DNA of 64,000 nucleotides from Actinomadura alba. GTDB lineage: Bacteria; Actinomycetota; Actinomycetes; Streptosporangiales; Streptosporangiaceae. Of the stretch, positions 1 to 8,667 are shown in pieces (within the stretch, counting starts at the first letter, position 1; every line of letters starts with the position of its first letter). Position numbers and translations under genes: made by a program. Under the pieces are notes generated by a model, which did not search any database, had not been told where the DNA came from, and saw only the letters and a list, made by a program, of their open reading frames with translations. The stretch lies in the NCBI RefSeq assembly GCF_014323705.1, contig NZ_JABVEC010000003.1, positions 1-64,000 of the forward strand, in the 5' to 3' direction.

Positions 1-1
1 T

Positions 2-2689
2 CTACGCCACCGCGCAGGCCGCGCCGTTCAGGCTGAACGCGGCCGGTCGCCCGTTCGACGCGGACCGGTCGGCGATGAAGCCGAACGTCGCCGTGCCGGA
101 CGGCTGGATGGTCCCGTTGTAGTCGGCGTTCTTCGCAGTCACGTCCGCGCCGGTCTGGGTGTGCGTCGCACCCCAGATCTGGGTGATCCGCTGGCCGTCC
201 GGGAACCGCCAGGCGAGGTTCCACCCGTTGACCGCCGAGGTGCCGGTGTTCGTGATCTTCACCTCGGCCTGGTAGGCGCCGTTCCACTGGCCGGTCACCG
301 AGTACGCGACCGAGCAGGGGCCGCTCGCCGGCGGGTCCGTGGGGGTCGGCGTCGGGGTCGGGGTCGGGGTCGGCGTCGTGGGCGGGGTGGTGGGGCCGCC
401 GGTGCGGTCGGCGTACAGCACGCCCCGGCCGTTGGTGCCGAGATAGACCCTTCCGTAGATACGTGGGTCCCCGGTGAGCGCCTCACCCATGTTGCCGTAC
501 TGGTGCCGGTCGTCGTTGATCCGCACCCAGGTGCTCGCGGCGTCGTCGGAGCGGAAGACCCCGGTGACGCCGTCGACGGTTCCGACCGCGAAGACGGCCG
601 GGTAGGTCTGGCCGGGCGCCGCCTTGCCGAAGCCGACGTTCAGGGCCTTGGCCATGCCCGCCACCTTGGTGAAGCTCGCACCCGAGTTGGTGGAGTGGAA
701 CAGGCCGGTGTCACCGGCCAGCCAGATGTCGCCCTCCCTGCCCGCGACCGCCTTGAAGTGCACGCCCGAGGACGGCAGTCCCATGGCGGCCGTGGCGGCG
801 AAGCTCTGCCCGCCGTTGGTGCTCGCGTAGAACCGGCCGCCGCTGTAGGCGTAGAACTTGTTCGGGTTGACCCGGTCGGACTCGACGATCGCGTTCTGCG
901 GCGCGCCGGACGCCTGCGTCCAGGAGTTCCCGTAGCCGACCGAGTAGACCACGGGGCTGTCCTTGGGCGCCCACACGAACCGGCCGCCGTCGGCCGCCGC
1001 CGCGATGGTGCCGCCCTCGTTGATGCCGCCCGGCTCGGCGCCCTGGAACCAGTTGGCGCCGCCATCGGTGGAGAAGGCGGCGTGGCTGTCGTTCGGGCGG
1101 TCGGCGTCGGCGAAGTTGCCGGCCCGCACCATGACGCTCGGGTTGGTCTCGGCGTAGTCCAGGCTCGTCGTGCTCGTGAAAGCGGGCCGGGTGAACATCA
1201 TCGGCGGCACGGCGTCCAGGTTCGTGTGCCGGAAGCCGCCGATGTCACCCAGGGCGCTGACCAGCGGGGCGCCGGACGGCGGGCTGATCAGGTCGAGCAC
1301 CGCGGTCTCCTCCAGCCCCTTCGCCATCGGCCTGATGGTGAACTGGCCGCCGGAGTCCCAGAGACCGAGGTCGGTGGTGCCGTAGACCGTCGCGCCCGTC
1401 CCGTACATCATCCGGTTCGAGTTGAGCGGGTCGATCTCCAGGGACTCCGTCATCCACCCGAGCTTGGGCGTCACCTCGGGCGGCGCGGGGTTGTTGCCGA
1501 ACGTGAGCCACGGCGCCGCGGAGACGTCCATCTTGTAGCGGAAGCCGCGGCTGGGGTAGCTCGTCCAGTCCCACACCCGGGTCCAGGTGGCCCCGCTGTC
1601 GGTGCTGCGGAAGAAGATCACGTCCGGCCACCAGGAGATCTGCGTGGCCACCATGAGCGTGCCCGGGCGCTGCCGGTCGATGGTCAGGCCGCTGTAGCCG
1701 AAGTAGTCGTCGCCGCTGCTCGACGGGATCGGGCTGATCTGCGTCCAGGCACCGGTCGCCGTGGCATAGCGCCACACGTCTCCCTTGGCGCCGTCGTACG
1801 GCCCGCCCGTGTCGCTGGTGGCGAGGTAGAGGTGGCCGTTCGCGGTGTCGAGGACGCCCTTGTGTGCGATGTAGCCGGTCGGCTGGCCGGCCACCCGCTC
1901 CCAGGAGGTGCCGCCGTTGGTCGTGCGGTAGACGGTGTTCTGCTTGTCGGCCACGCCCACGTAGATGGTCTGGGTGAGGTTCCCGGCGGTGCCGGTGCGC
2001 TTGTCGAAGGTCACCCAGACGATCCCCTGGTTGTCCCCGAGATAGGCGTCCCCGGGGCTCTGTGCGTAGTTGCCGGGGTTGGGGAAGTTCGTGACCTTCG
2101 CCCAGGTCGCACCGGAGTCGGTGCTGCGCCACAGTCCGTTGCCGCTGGGGGCGCCGAGGTACAGCACGCTGTTGCGGTTGGGGTCGATGGCCAGCCGCTC
2201 GCCCATGCCCCGGCCGGGCATGTTGCCGCCGAGCTTGAACGGCAGCGGGCTGACCTGCCACGTGTCGCCCTTGTTCGTGGACCGCAGGATCGCCCCGTTG
2301 TTCGGGTCCCAGCTGTTGGTGTACATCCCGGCGGCGACGTAGACCCGGTTCGGGTCCACCGCGTCGGTCGCCAGGCTCACGACGCCGTTGTAGCCCCAGT
2401 CGCCCTGACCCACCCAGTCGAGCAGGGGCGTCCATGCCTGGGAGCCCTGGTTCCAGCGGTAGGCGCCGCCGATGTCGGTGCGCGCGTAGATCAGGTCCTT
2501 CTGGCTCTGGTTGAAGACGATGCCGGGGACGAAGCCGCCACCGGCGATCTGGACGTTCTTCCAGGAGTAGGTGTCGGCGGCGGCCGCGGACGCCGGTGTG
2601 GTGGTGGCGGCCTGCGCCACGATCACCGTGATCGCGGCCAGTACGGCGGCCAGTACGGCCGCGAGCGTGGTGAAGAGGTTCTTCCGCAT
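2..2689 (-). CDS. secreted GH74 xyloglucanase with CBM2 domain
   Basis: Predicted extracellular xyloglucan-cleaving endoglucanase. The start is the ATG at 2689, preceded by AGGGAA at a good distance, rather than the in-frame start 36 bases upstream. Residues 1 to about 38 form a Sec signal peptide. A long run of Asp-box/BNR-like repeats (SxDxGxTW) builds the two seven-bladed propellers of GH74. The two acids usual for the family appear in matching TDIGG/GDIGG contexts, Asp72 and Asp482. A Pro-Thr linker near residues 770-795 leads to a C-terminal family 2 cellulose-binding module with flanking Cys and several Trp. Stop is TAG at the window edge, so the gene is complete. The linker is a GGGGTC-type DNA microsatellite, prone to length change. 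It stands alone; no other glycan genes are adjacent. Confidence 0.93.
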   Translation of the reverse strand: MRKNLFTTLAAVLAAVLAAITVIVAQAATTTPASAAAADTYSWKNVQIAGGGFVPGIVFNQSQKDLIYARTDIGGAYRWNQGSQAWTPLLDWVGQGDWGYNGVVSLATDAVDPNRVYVAAGMYTNSWDPNNGAILRSTNKGDTWQVSPLPFKLGGNMPGRGMGERLAIDPNRNSVLYLGAPSGNGLWRSTDSGATWAKVTNFPNPGNYAQSPGDAYLGDNQGIVWVTFDKRTGTAGNLTQTIYVGVADKQNTVYRTTNGGTSWERVAGQPTGYIAHKGVLDTANGHLYLATSDTGGPYDGAKGDVWRYATATGAWTQISPIPSSSGDDYFGYSGLTIDRQRPGTLMVATQISWWPDVIFFRSTDSGATWTRVWDWTSYPSRGFRYKMDVSAAPWLTFGNNPAPPEVTPKLGWMTESLEIDPLNSNRMMYGTGATVYGTTDLGLWDSGGQFTIRPMAKGLEETAVLDLISPPSGAPLVSALGDIGGFRHTNLDAVPPMMFTRPAFTSTTSLDYAETNPSVMVRAGNFADADRPNDSHAAFSTDGGANWFQGAEPGGINEGGTIAAAADGGRFVWAPKDSPVVYSVGYGNSWTQASGAPQNAIVESDRVNPNKFYAYSGGRFYASTNGGQSFAATAAMGLPSSGVHFKAVAGREGDIWLAGDTGLFHSTNSGASFTKVAGMAKALNVGFGKAAPGQTYPAVFAVGTVDGVTGVFRSDDAASTWVRINDDRHQYGNMGEALTGDPRIYGRVYLGTNGRGVLYADRTGGPTTPPTTPTPTPTPTPTPTDPPASGPCSVAYSVTGQWNGAYQAEVKITNTGTSAVNGWNLAWRFPDGQRITQIWGATHTQTGADVTAKNADYNGTIQPSGTATFGFIADRSASNGRPAAFSLNGAACAVA

Positions 2690-2794
2690 GGACGGTTCCC
2701 TGTCTGATGGGCGACCGCCACGCACGGTCAGTGGGACGGGCCCGGACGACCGTCACGCCGAGGGCGTGCATGAGCGATATGCGCGGGCGTGACT

Positions 2795-2822
2795 CGCGCG
2801 AGGGCTCTACTCGCGCGAGGAC
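2795..2822. repeat. short direct repeat of a palindromic 12-mer
   Basis: ACTCGCGCGAGG occurs twice about 20 bases apart in the region upstream of the xyloglucanase gene. The core CTCGCGCGAG is itself palindromic, so each copy could be an operator half or full site. It lies 105-135 bases before the xyloglucanase start, a plausible place for control of that gene. No regulator is adjacent, so the assignment is tentative. Confidence 0.35.
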
Positions 2823-2909
2823 TTTCCGGCGGCTTTCGCGTGAACAATGCAGACTTTCACACGCTCATCCGGCAGTGTCAATAAGGCGCGATAATCCCCC
2901 GGCTGAATG

Positions 2910-2937
2910 GGCGTCGATTCGATTCGAATTCGACGCC
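2910..2937 (-). terminator. inverted repeat downstream of the tRNA cluster
   Basis: Arms GGCGTCGA and TCGACGCC are separated by 12 bases that contain the palindrome ATTCGAAT. It lies 26 bases past the 3' end of the last tRNA (His) in the direction of transcription, so it probably ends or processes that transcript. There is no U tract, which is usual for actinobacterial hairpin terminators. Confidence 0.45.
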
Positions 2938-2963
2938 GACACGTCGGCGGATCAAGCGGGCAG

Positions 2964-3037
2964 GGCGGCCGTCCGGGATCGAACCGAGAACCTCCAGGGC
3001 CACAACCTGGTGTGCAGACCACCACACCACGGCCGCC
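2964..3037 (-). tRNA. tRNA-His (GTG), non-canonical D arm
   Basis: Folds as a cloverleaf: acceptor GCGGCCG/CGGCCGC, anticodon stem CCAGG/CCTGG with loop TTGTGGC (anticodon GTG), T loop TTCGATC. The extra G at -1 opposite C73, the tRNA-His identity pair, is encoded. CCA is not encoded. Deviations: position 14 reads G and position 21 reads T instead of the near-invariant A14 and A21, and the first T-stem pair is a C-A mismatch. These affect the tertiary core rather than the anticodon. Last of three tRNAs on the minus strand; the gap to the Met gene is 48 bases. It may be a specialised or decaying copy. Confidence 0.85.
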
Positions 3038-3085
3038 ATGGCCGGGTACGCACAGAAGATACGACCCGGCGAAATTTCACTTTCG

Positions 3086-3158
3086 TAGCGGGTGCAGGAA
3101 TCGAACCTGCCTACCGCGGCTTATGAGACCGCCGAACGCACCAGCGTCCCTACCCGCC
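3086..3158 (-). tRNA. tRNA-Met (CAT), elongator type, strongly non-canonical core
   Basis: A 73-base cloverleaf: acceptor GGCGGGT/ACCCGCT, D stem GGAC/GTTC, anticodon stem GCGGT/GCCGC with loop CTCATAA, T arm GCAGG/CCTGC. The anticodon is CAT. The anticodon stem lacks the GGG/CCC of initiators, and the acceptor resembles actinobacterial elongator tRNA-Met. Position 8 is A rather than U, 14 is G rather than A, 21 is C rather than A, and the usual R15-Y48 pair is swapped to C15-G48. The swap keeps pairing possible, which suggests a selected variant rather than random decay. An Ile2 (lysidine) tRNA is the alternative identity. No encoded CCA. Confidence 0.8.
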
Positions 3159-3168
3159 ATGAACCGAG

Positions 3169-3256
3169 CGGAGGGTGCGAGATTCGAACTCGCGCGGGTT
3201 TTCGACCCGACCACGGCTTAGCGGGCCGCTGCCTTACCTGGCTCGGCCAACCCTCC
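3169..3256 (-). tRNA. tRNA-Ser (GCT) with C33 instead of U33
   Basis: An 88-base class II tRNA: acceptor GGAGGGT/ACCCTCC, discriminator G73, D stem GCC/GGC, anticodon stem GCGGC/GCCGT, long variable arm with stem CGGGT/ACCCG, T arm GCGAG/CTCGC. The anticodon loop is CCGCTAA, so the anticodon is GCT but position 33, nearly always U, is C. U33 makes the anticodon U-turn, so this changes loop geometry and could affect decoding or nuclease recognition. First of the three tRNAs; only 10 bases separate it from the Met gene. Its promoter must lie in 3257-3400, back to back with the ATP-grasp gene. Confidence 0.85.
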
Positions 3257-3574
3257 GGGAATCACGGATGGAGGCGATCAGCTCGTGCGCATTCGGGGAC
3301 CGTGGGTACGGGCACCGGGCCCATGCACGGCATGCCGCGAACTCTCCGGATGGATGTGCGTGCGCCGCATGACCGGCCCCTCCCCTGCGGTGTTCGGGCG
3401 GGGTGTCCGCCGCCCGGTGGTCTCTCCCTGTGGTCTCAACCCTGCCGGAATGGCGTACGGGACGGCAACGGGTTTTTCCGCGGCCGGACCTGGACGGAGA
3501 GCAACCTCACGAGCGCGGCGCGCGTCGAAGACAACGAACCCCCCGACGAGGTCGATGAGAAAGGGCTTGTATCC
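3257..3574. other. divergent intergenic region, tRNA cluster / ATP-grasp gene
   Basis: This 318-base gap lies between the 5' end of the tRNA-Ser gene (leftward) and the ATP-grasp start (rightward). It must carry promoters for both. I see no convincing -10/-35 pair and no open frame with a ribosome binding site. The leader just before the ATP-grasp GTG contains GAAAGGG as a possible Shine-Dalgarno sequence. Confidence 0.4.
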
Positions 3575-4381
3575 GTGCCCACGCTCGTGTTGTCGCCCCG
3601 GTACACCTCCGACTCCCGCGACCTGCGCGTCGCCGCCGTGGGGGCCGGCTGGAGCGTGGAGCGGCTGGGCGGCTGGCGGCCGCCGGACCGGTTGCGAGGT
3701 CGTGACGTGGTGCTCTACGGCGAGCCGCTGTTCGTCGAGGTGATCGCGGCCGAGCTCGGCCGGGCGCTGATCGACGCGCCCTTCGACTGGCTGCTCGGCC
3801 TGCCGGAGCGGCACCGCCGGCGCGCGATCGAACTGACCACCATGGGCCACGCGCGGACGCTGCGGAACCCCGTGTTCGTCAAGCCGGCCGACGGCCGGAA
3901 GGGCTTCGAGGCCACCGTGTACGGGCCGGACGCCGAGTTGCCGCCCACGAACGCGCAGCCCGACGACACCGCGGTGCTCACCGCGGAACCGGTCGTGTGG
4001 GAGGTCGAGTTCCGGTGCTTCGTGCTCGACGGGCGGCTCGCCACGATGTCGCCGTACCTGCGCGAGGGCGGATTCACGCTCACCGAGGACGGCACCTGGC
4101 ACGCGGAGCCCGACGACGTGCAGCAGGCCGCCGCCTATGCCAAGGAACTCTTGGGCGACGCGGACGTCCCGATGCCCCCCGCGATCGTGATCGACATCGG
4201 GCGGGTACGTGGGCGCGGCTGGGCCGTCATCGAGGCCAACAGCGCCTGGGGTGCCGGGATCTACGGCTGCGAGCCGGCACGCGTCCTGGACGTACTGGCC
4301 CGAGCCTGTGTCCCGCGCGAGCGCGTCGCCCCGGCGGACGCCCCGTGGGTTCTCGACCCGGTCGAGGTCACCGGCCGATAG
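3575..4381 (+). CDS. ATP-grasp family ligase-like protein (R2K-type candidate)
   Basis: A 268-residue protein with ATP-grasp hallmarks: PVFVKPADGRKGFEA (nucleotide-binding Lys region, about residues 100-114), EFRCFVLDGR (about 145-154) and the metal-binding end VIEANSAWGAGIYG (about 219-232). The EFRxFV signature is like the R2K clade of ATP-grasp enzymes; members of the ATP-grasp fold include RNA ligases and peptide ligases, so the substrate is open. The start is GTG 3575, the first plausible start with a Shine-Dalgarno-like GAAAGGG upstream. It converges with, and overlaps by 14 bases, a nucleotidyltransferase gene and is divergent from an odd tRNA cluster. That setting favours an RNA substrate, by inference. 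Confidence 0.7.
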   Translation: MPTLVLSPRYTSDSRDLRVAAVGAGWSVERLGGWRPPDRLRGRDVVLYGEPLFVEVIAAELGRALIDAPFDWLLGLPERHRRRAIELTTMGHARTLRNPVFVKPADGRKGFEATVYGPDAELPPTNAQPDDTAVLTAEPVVWEVEFRCFVLDGRLATMSPYLREGGFTLTEDGTWHAEPDDVQQAAAYAKELLGDADVPMPPAIVIDIGRVRGRGWAVIEANSAWGAGIYGCEPARVLDVLARACVPRERVAPADAPWVLDPVEVTGR

Positions 4382-5123
4382 TCGCGAGGCGGGTCCGGAC
4401 GACCAGGTCGTTCAACCCGCCGGAGCCCGGCGATTCGGCCGGAAGCGCGGACGAGTCCCGCTCCTCCTCCAGCCGGATCGTCAACGCGACCACGTCGGCG
4501 CCCAGCCGGTCCCGGCCAGGGGCGCCGGCGGGCGGCGGCGCGTGCTCGGCCTCCCGCTTGGCCTCGATCAGCTCATGCAGATAGGCCGGTCCGTACTCGG
4601 CGGCGAGCGCGTTCAGATCGGCGACGACCTCGCCCGTGCGCATCAGGTGAACGCCGGTCAGCAGCACCCGGAAGGTGTAGAGCAGCGGCTTGAGCTCCGC
4701 CCGGCGCTCGAACAGGTTCCACTGGTTGCGGGCGAAGCCGAGGTAGTGATGCGCGTGCAGGGAGGTGACCAGCTTCGGCACCCGGGCCTTCAGCTCCTCG
4801 TGCACCGGTCCGGACTCCACGACGAGCGGCGACATGACCTGTTCCAGCACGTAGCCGTTGCGGCTCAGCAGCATCCGGCAGAACTTCGCGAGATCGTGCG
4901 TGACCAGGTCGATCTCCGCTCCGGAGTGCTCGAAGGTCCGGGTGACCGTCTCGCGGCCCTCGGCGAGCCCGACGACCTCCTCGACCGGAAGCAGGTGCAC
5001 GCCGCGCAGGTCGATGTCGGAGTCGGCGGACGGGAAGCCGTAAAGGTGCGCTCCGCTCACCGTCATGAACGCCAGCGGATACGGATGCTCCGCCCGCGTC
5101 CTCGCCATCACGCCCTCGGGCAT
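4368..5123 (-). CDS. RlaP-like DNA polymerase beta superfamily nucleotidyltransferase (copy 2)
   Basis: A 251-residue nucleotidyltransferase of the type annotated as RlaP (RNA-repair-associated pol-beta family). The active site is GAHLYGFPSADSDIDLRG (about residues 25-42): the Gly-Ser-like helix turn followed by DSDID, the two metal-binding Asp. A second acidic strand, EIDLVTHDLAKF, follows at about 69-80. The rest is helical. The start ATG 5123 lies two bases after the stop of the upstream copy (TGA-GA-ATG), so the two are translationally coupled. The 3' end overlaps that of the convergent ATP-grasp gene. Family members add nucleotides to RNA ends or act with RNA ligases; the target here is unknown. 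Confidence 0.8.
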   Translation of the reverse strand: MPEGVMARTRAEHPYPLAFMTVSGAHLYGFPSADSDIDLRGVHLLPVEEVVGLAEGRETVTRTFEHSGAEIDLVTHDLAKFCRMLLSRNGYVLEQVMSPLVVESGPVHEELKARVPKLVTSLHAHHYLGFARNQWNLFERRAELKPLLYTFRVLLTGVHLMRTGEVVADLNALAAEYGPAYLHELIEAKREAEHAPPPAGAPGRDRLGADVVALTIRLEEERDSSALPAESPGSGGLNDLVVRTRLATIGR

Positions 5124-5125
5124 TC

Positions 5126-5875
5126 TCACCCGTCCACCTCCACGTACCGGCGACGCACCGAGATCAGGAAGTCCTCGACGGCGCGGCGGTCCGGCTCGGC
5201 CGGCAACGGGCTCCGCGTCAGCGCCGCGCCCAGTTCCGCGGTCAGAGCCGACCGCCACTCCATGATCTCGGCCCAGCCGAGCTCGCCCCGCCGTACCGCC
5301 AGCAGCCGGTCGCGGTAGTCGCCGACGTCGACCAGCGGCACGCCGTGCTCCACCAGGTGCCGGCCGCTGATCAGCAGCCGCAGCAGGTGCATCACGTGCT
5401 TCCAGCGCGGCTCACCGCGAGTGCGCAGGTCGGCCCCAAGCCGCCGGAACTGACTGTCGGCGTACCGCAGGAACGTACGGTGCGCATGCCGGGACAGGAA
5501 CCCATCGCGCAGCTCCAGCAGCTCCCGCCCGACGTCGGTGACCTGCTCGACCAGCGGCGACCACAGGCATTCGAGCACGGTCGGGTTGGCGTCCAGCGCC
5601 AGGCCGCAGAACCGCTCCACCTCCCACGAGAACCGCTCCGGGCCGGGCCCGTCCACGTGGGTCGGCGGCTTGTCGAAGTGCCAGAACAGCGGCGTGGGCG
5701 CGACGAACACGCCCCGCCGGTCGACGTCGCTGCCCTCGATCGCGAGCCCGTACGCACGCGAGCCGACCACGACCGACAGGATCGTGTGCTCGCGCACCAG
5801 CCGTACCCCGAGATCGTCCACGGCACCAGCCTGGCGTAGTTCGCACCGTCGGTGCCAGTGCGTTTCCACGGTCAC
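5126..5875 (-). CDS. RlaP-like nucleotidyltransferase (copy 1)
   Basis: First gene of a two-gene operon with the preceding entry and a clear distant paralogue of it. The catalytic region reads VVGSRAYGLAIEGSDVDRRG, with a canonical GS motif and DVD metal ligands, and the family helix KHVMHLLRLLISGRHLVEHG follows near residue 160. The start is uncertain: the frame is open to 5971, but that ATG has no Shine-Dalgarno sequence. I prefer GTG 5875; GTG 5821 is an alternative that still keeps the whole domain. Two diverged copies in one operon suggest a heteromer or two substrates, for example two RNA ends. GC content drops sharply at 5925-6030, which probably holds the promoter. Confidence 0.78.
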   Translation of the reverse strand: MTVETHWHRRCELRQAGAVDDLGVRLVREHTILSVVVGSRAYGLAIEGSDVDRRGVFVAPTPLFWHFDKPPTHVDGPGPERFSWEVERFCGLALDANPTVLECLWSPLVEQVTDVGRELLELRDGFLSRHAHRTFLRYADSQFRRLGADLRTRGEPRWKHVMHLLRLLISGRHLVEHGVPLVDVGDYRDRLLAVRRGELGWAEIMEWRSALTAELGAALTRSPLPAEPDRRAVEDFLISVRRRYVEVDG

Positions 5876-6071
5876 GCGCCTGTGACGGGCCACGCCCGCG
5901 CCCGCGCCCGCGCCCGAATCAAACTCCTTCGAACCGCCTATTCGTGTCAATCCGTAAAAGGCCTTTAACATACGGAGTTTTTCGTCATTAACTGCCTATT
6001 GCCGCAAAGGCGGACTTCATTCACCATAAGTTCCGTTCCGCCTGCGGCCAAAAACCGCGCGGGACACGTTC

Positions 6072-6091
6072 GAGGCATTCGAGACAGGAGA
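6072..6091 (+). repeat. 20-base leader repeat, copy 1
   Basis: GAGGCATTCGAGACAGGAGA, containing the protease Shine-Dalgarno sequence, recurs identically at 7699-7718 after the protease stop codon. The pair marks the edges of a tandem duplication of the protease gene of which only the start of the second copy survives. Confidence 0.85.
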
Positions 6092-6099
6092 CCCCCCGC

Positions 6100-7677
<1,578 letters not shown>

Positions 7678-7698
7678 TCCCCACCGCCGGGGGCGTGT

Positions 7699-7798
7699 GA
7701 GGCATTCGAGACAGGAGAACCAGTGTGACCGCGGTGCTCACCGCGGTCACGCTGGTTCTCACCGTCGTCGTCCCCGCCCGGGCGTCCAAGGGAGCGCG
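7699..7798 (+). pseudogene. 5' remnant of a duplicated subtilase gene
   Basis: Begins with the exact 20-base leader found before the protease gene, then a GTG start (7725) and about 24 codons of a degenerate signal peptide (VTAVLTAVTLVLTVVVPARA) matching the hydrophobic core TTVLAVVALVLTVVVPVQA of the intact protease. The similarity stops near ASK at about 7790, where the Uma2-family gene begins on the other strand. The reading frame then runs antisense through that gene. So a second protease copy was deleted or replaced, leaving leader and signal sequence. Not expected to make a functional product. Confidence 0.7.
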
Positions 7799-8437
7799 TC
7801 AACGAGGCAGGTCGTCGAGGTCGATGTCGATGGGGAACGGGACGGGAACGGTCAGTCGACCGTGATGGATGCCGGTGAGCGCATAAGCCTTGGTGGCCGG
7901 GTCGAGCTCGTAGACGAAGACGGTGGGCTTGCCGTCGTTCTCCTCGACCCGCCAGAAGTGGGCGATCCCCGCCTCCGCGTACCGCGGCGGCTTCGTCTTG
8001 CGGTCGCGCTCCTCGGACTCCGGAGAGACGACCTCCACCACCAGATGCACCTCACCGGCCTTGTAGCAGGTGCGGTTGTCGTCGTCCGCGACGGCCGCGT
8101 CGATGACCAGGACGTCGGGGCAGGGGCGCATGCGGTGTCCGAGCTTGACGTCCATCCGCGTCAGCGCCGCCAAGTGGCCTGGAACGAGAGCGTTGAGGCT
8201 ATTCGTCAGCCCGCAGATCATCCGCTCGTGGAAGCGTCTCTGGGGGGACCTGAAGACGAGGGCTCCATCGATGAGCTCGACGTGCTTGAAGAAGTCGGGT
8301 TCGCCGTTCGGGCCGTCGGAGGGCAGACGGTCGAGGTCATCGGCGGTCCACCCCCACGGTGGCGGGGACGGCCAGTACTCGTGTGCGCTGGTCACGTCAT
8401 GCAGGCTAGATTCCCGTCCGTCACTCTGTGTGTCCAT
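7799..8437 (-). CDS. Uma2/DUF820 family putative endonuclease
   Basis: A 212-residue protein of the Uma2 (DUF820) family, whose PD-(D/E)XK nuclease-like core is visible: ELIDGALVFRSP (about residues 54-65), CPDVLVIDA (Asp of motif II, about 110-118) and EVHLVVEVVSPESEERDRKTKP, with E-x-V and Lys in the expected places (about 132-154). These genes are very abundant in actinomycetes and cyanobacteria; their biological role is largely unknown. The ATG at 8437 was chosen because upstream in-frame codons (to 8512) are not family-like. It is monocistronic and sits in the scar of the protease duplication, which fits a mobile origin. Confidence 0.85.
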   Translation of the reverse strand: MDTQSDGRESSLHDVTSAHEYWPSPPPWGWTADDLDRLPSDGPNGEPDFFKHVELIDGALVFRSPQRRFHERMICGLTNSLNALVPGHLAALTRMDVKLGHRMRPCPDVLVIDAAVADDDNRTCYKAGEVHLVVEVVSPESEERDRKTKPPRYAEAGIAHFWRVEENDGKPTVFVYELDPATKAYALTGIHHGRLTVPVPFPIDIDLDDLPR

Positions 8438-8667
8438 TTGGATGATTCTCGTTACGCGCCTCCCTGCCCTCGTCCCACTTTCGTGCAGTCCGGCTGTGCC
8501 GTACACGGGCATCCACGGCGCGCCGCAGTCGGCGACGTCGAAACGTCAACGACGGACTCCTGACGGCACCCGGCGGTTGACCTGCGGGCCACATTCGGCC
8601 CGCGCATCCCCTTTACCGACGAAATACCCGATGGTGTGATCGAGTGCTCGGGCATAGGGGGTCCACC

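Noticed and set aside
161..2707. 848-codon open frame on the plus strand, opposite the xyloglucanase gene
   Set aside because: It is the high-GC shadow of the GH74 gene; Arg/Gly/Val-rich sequence with no domain.
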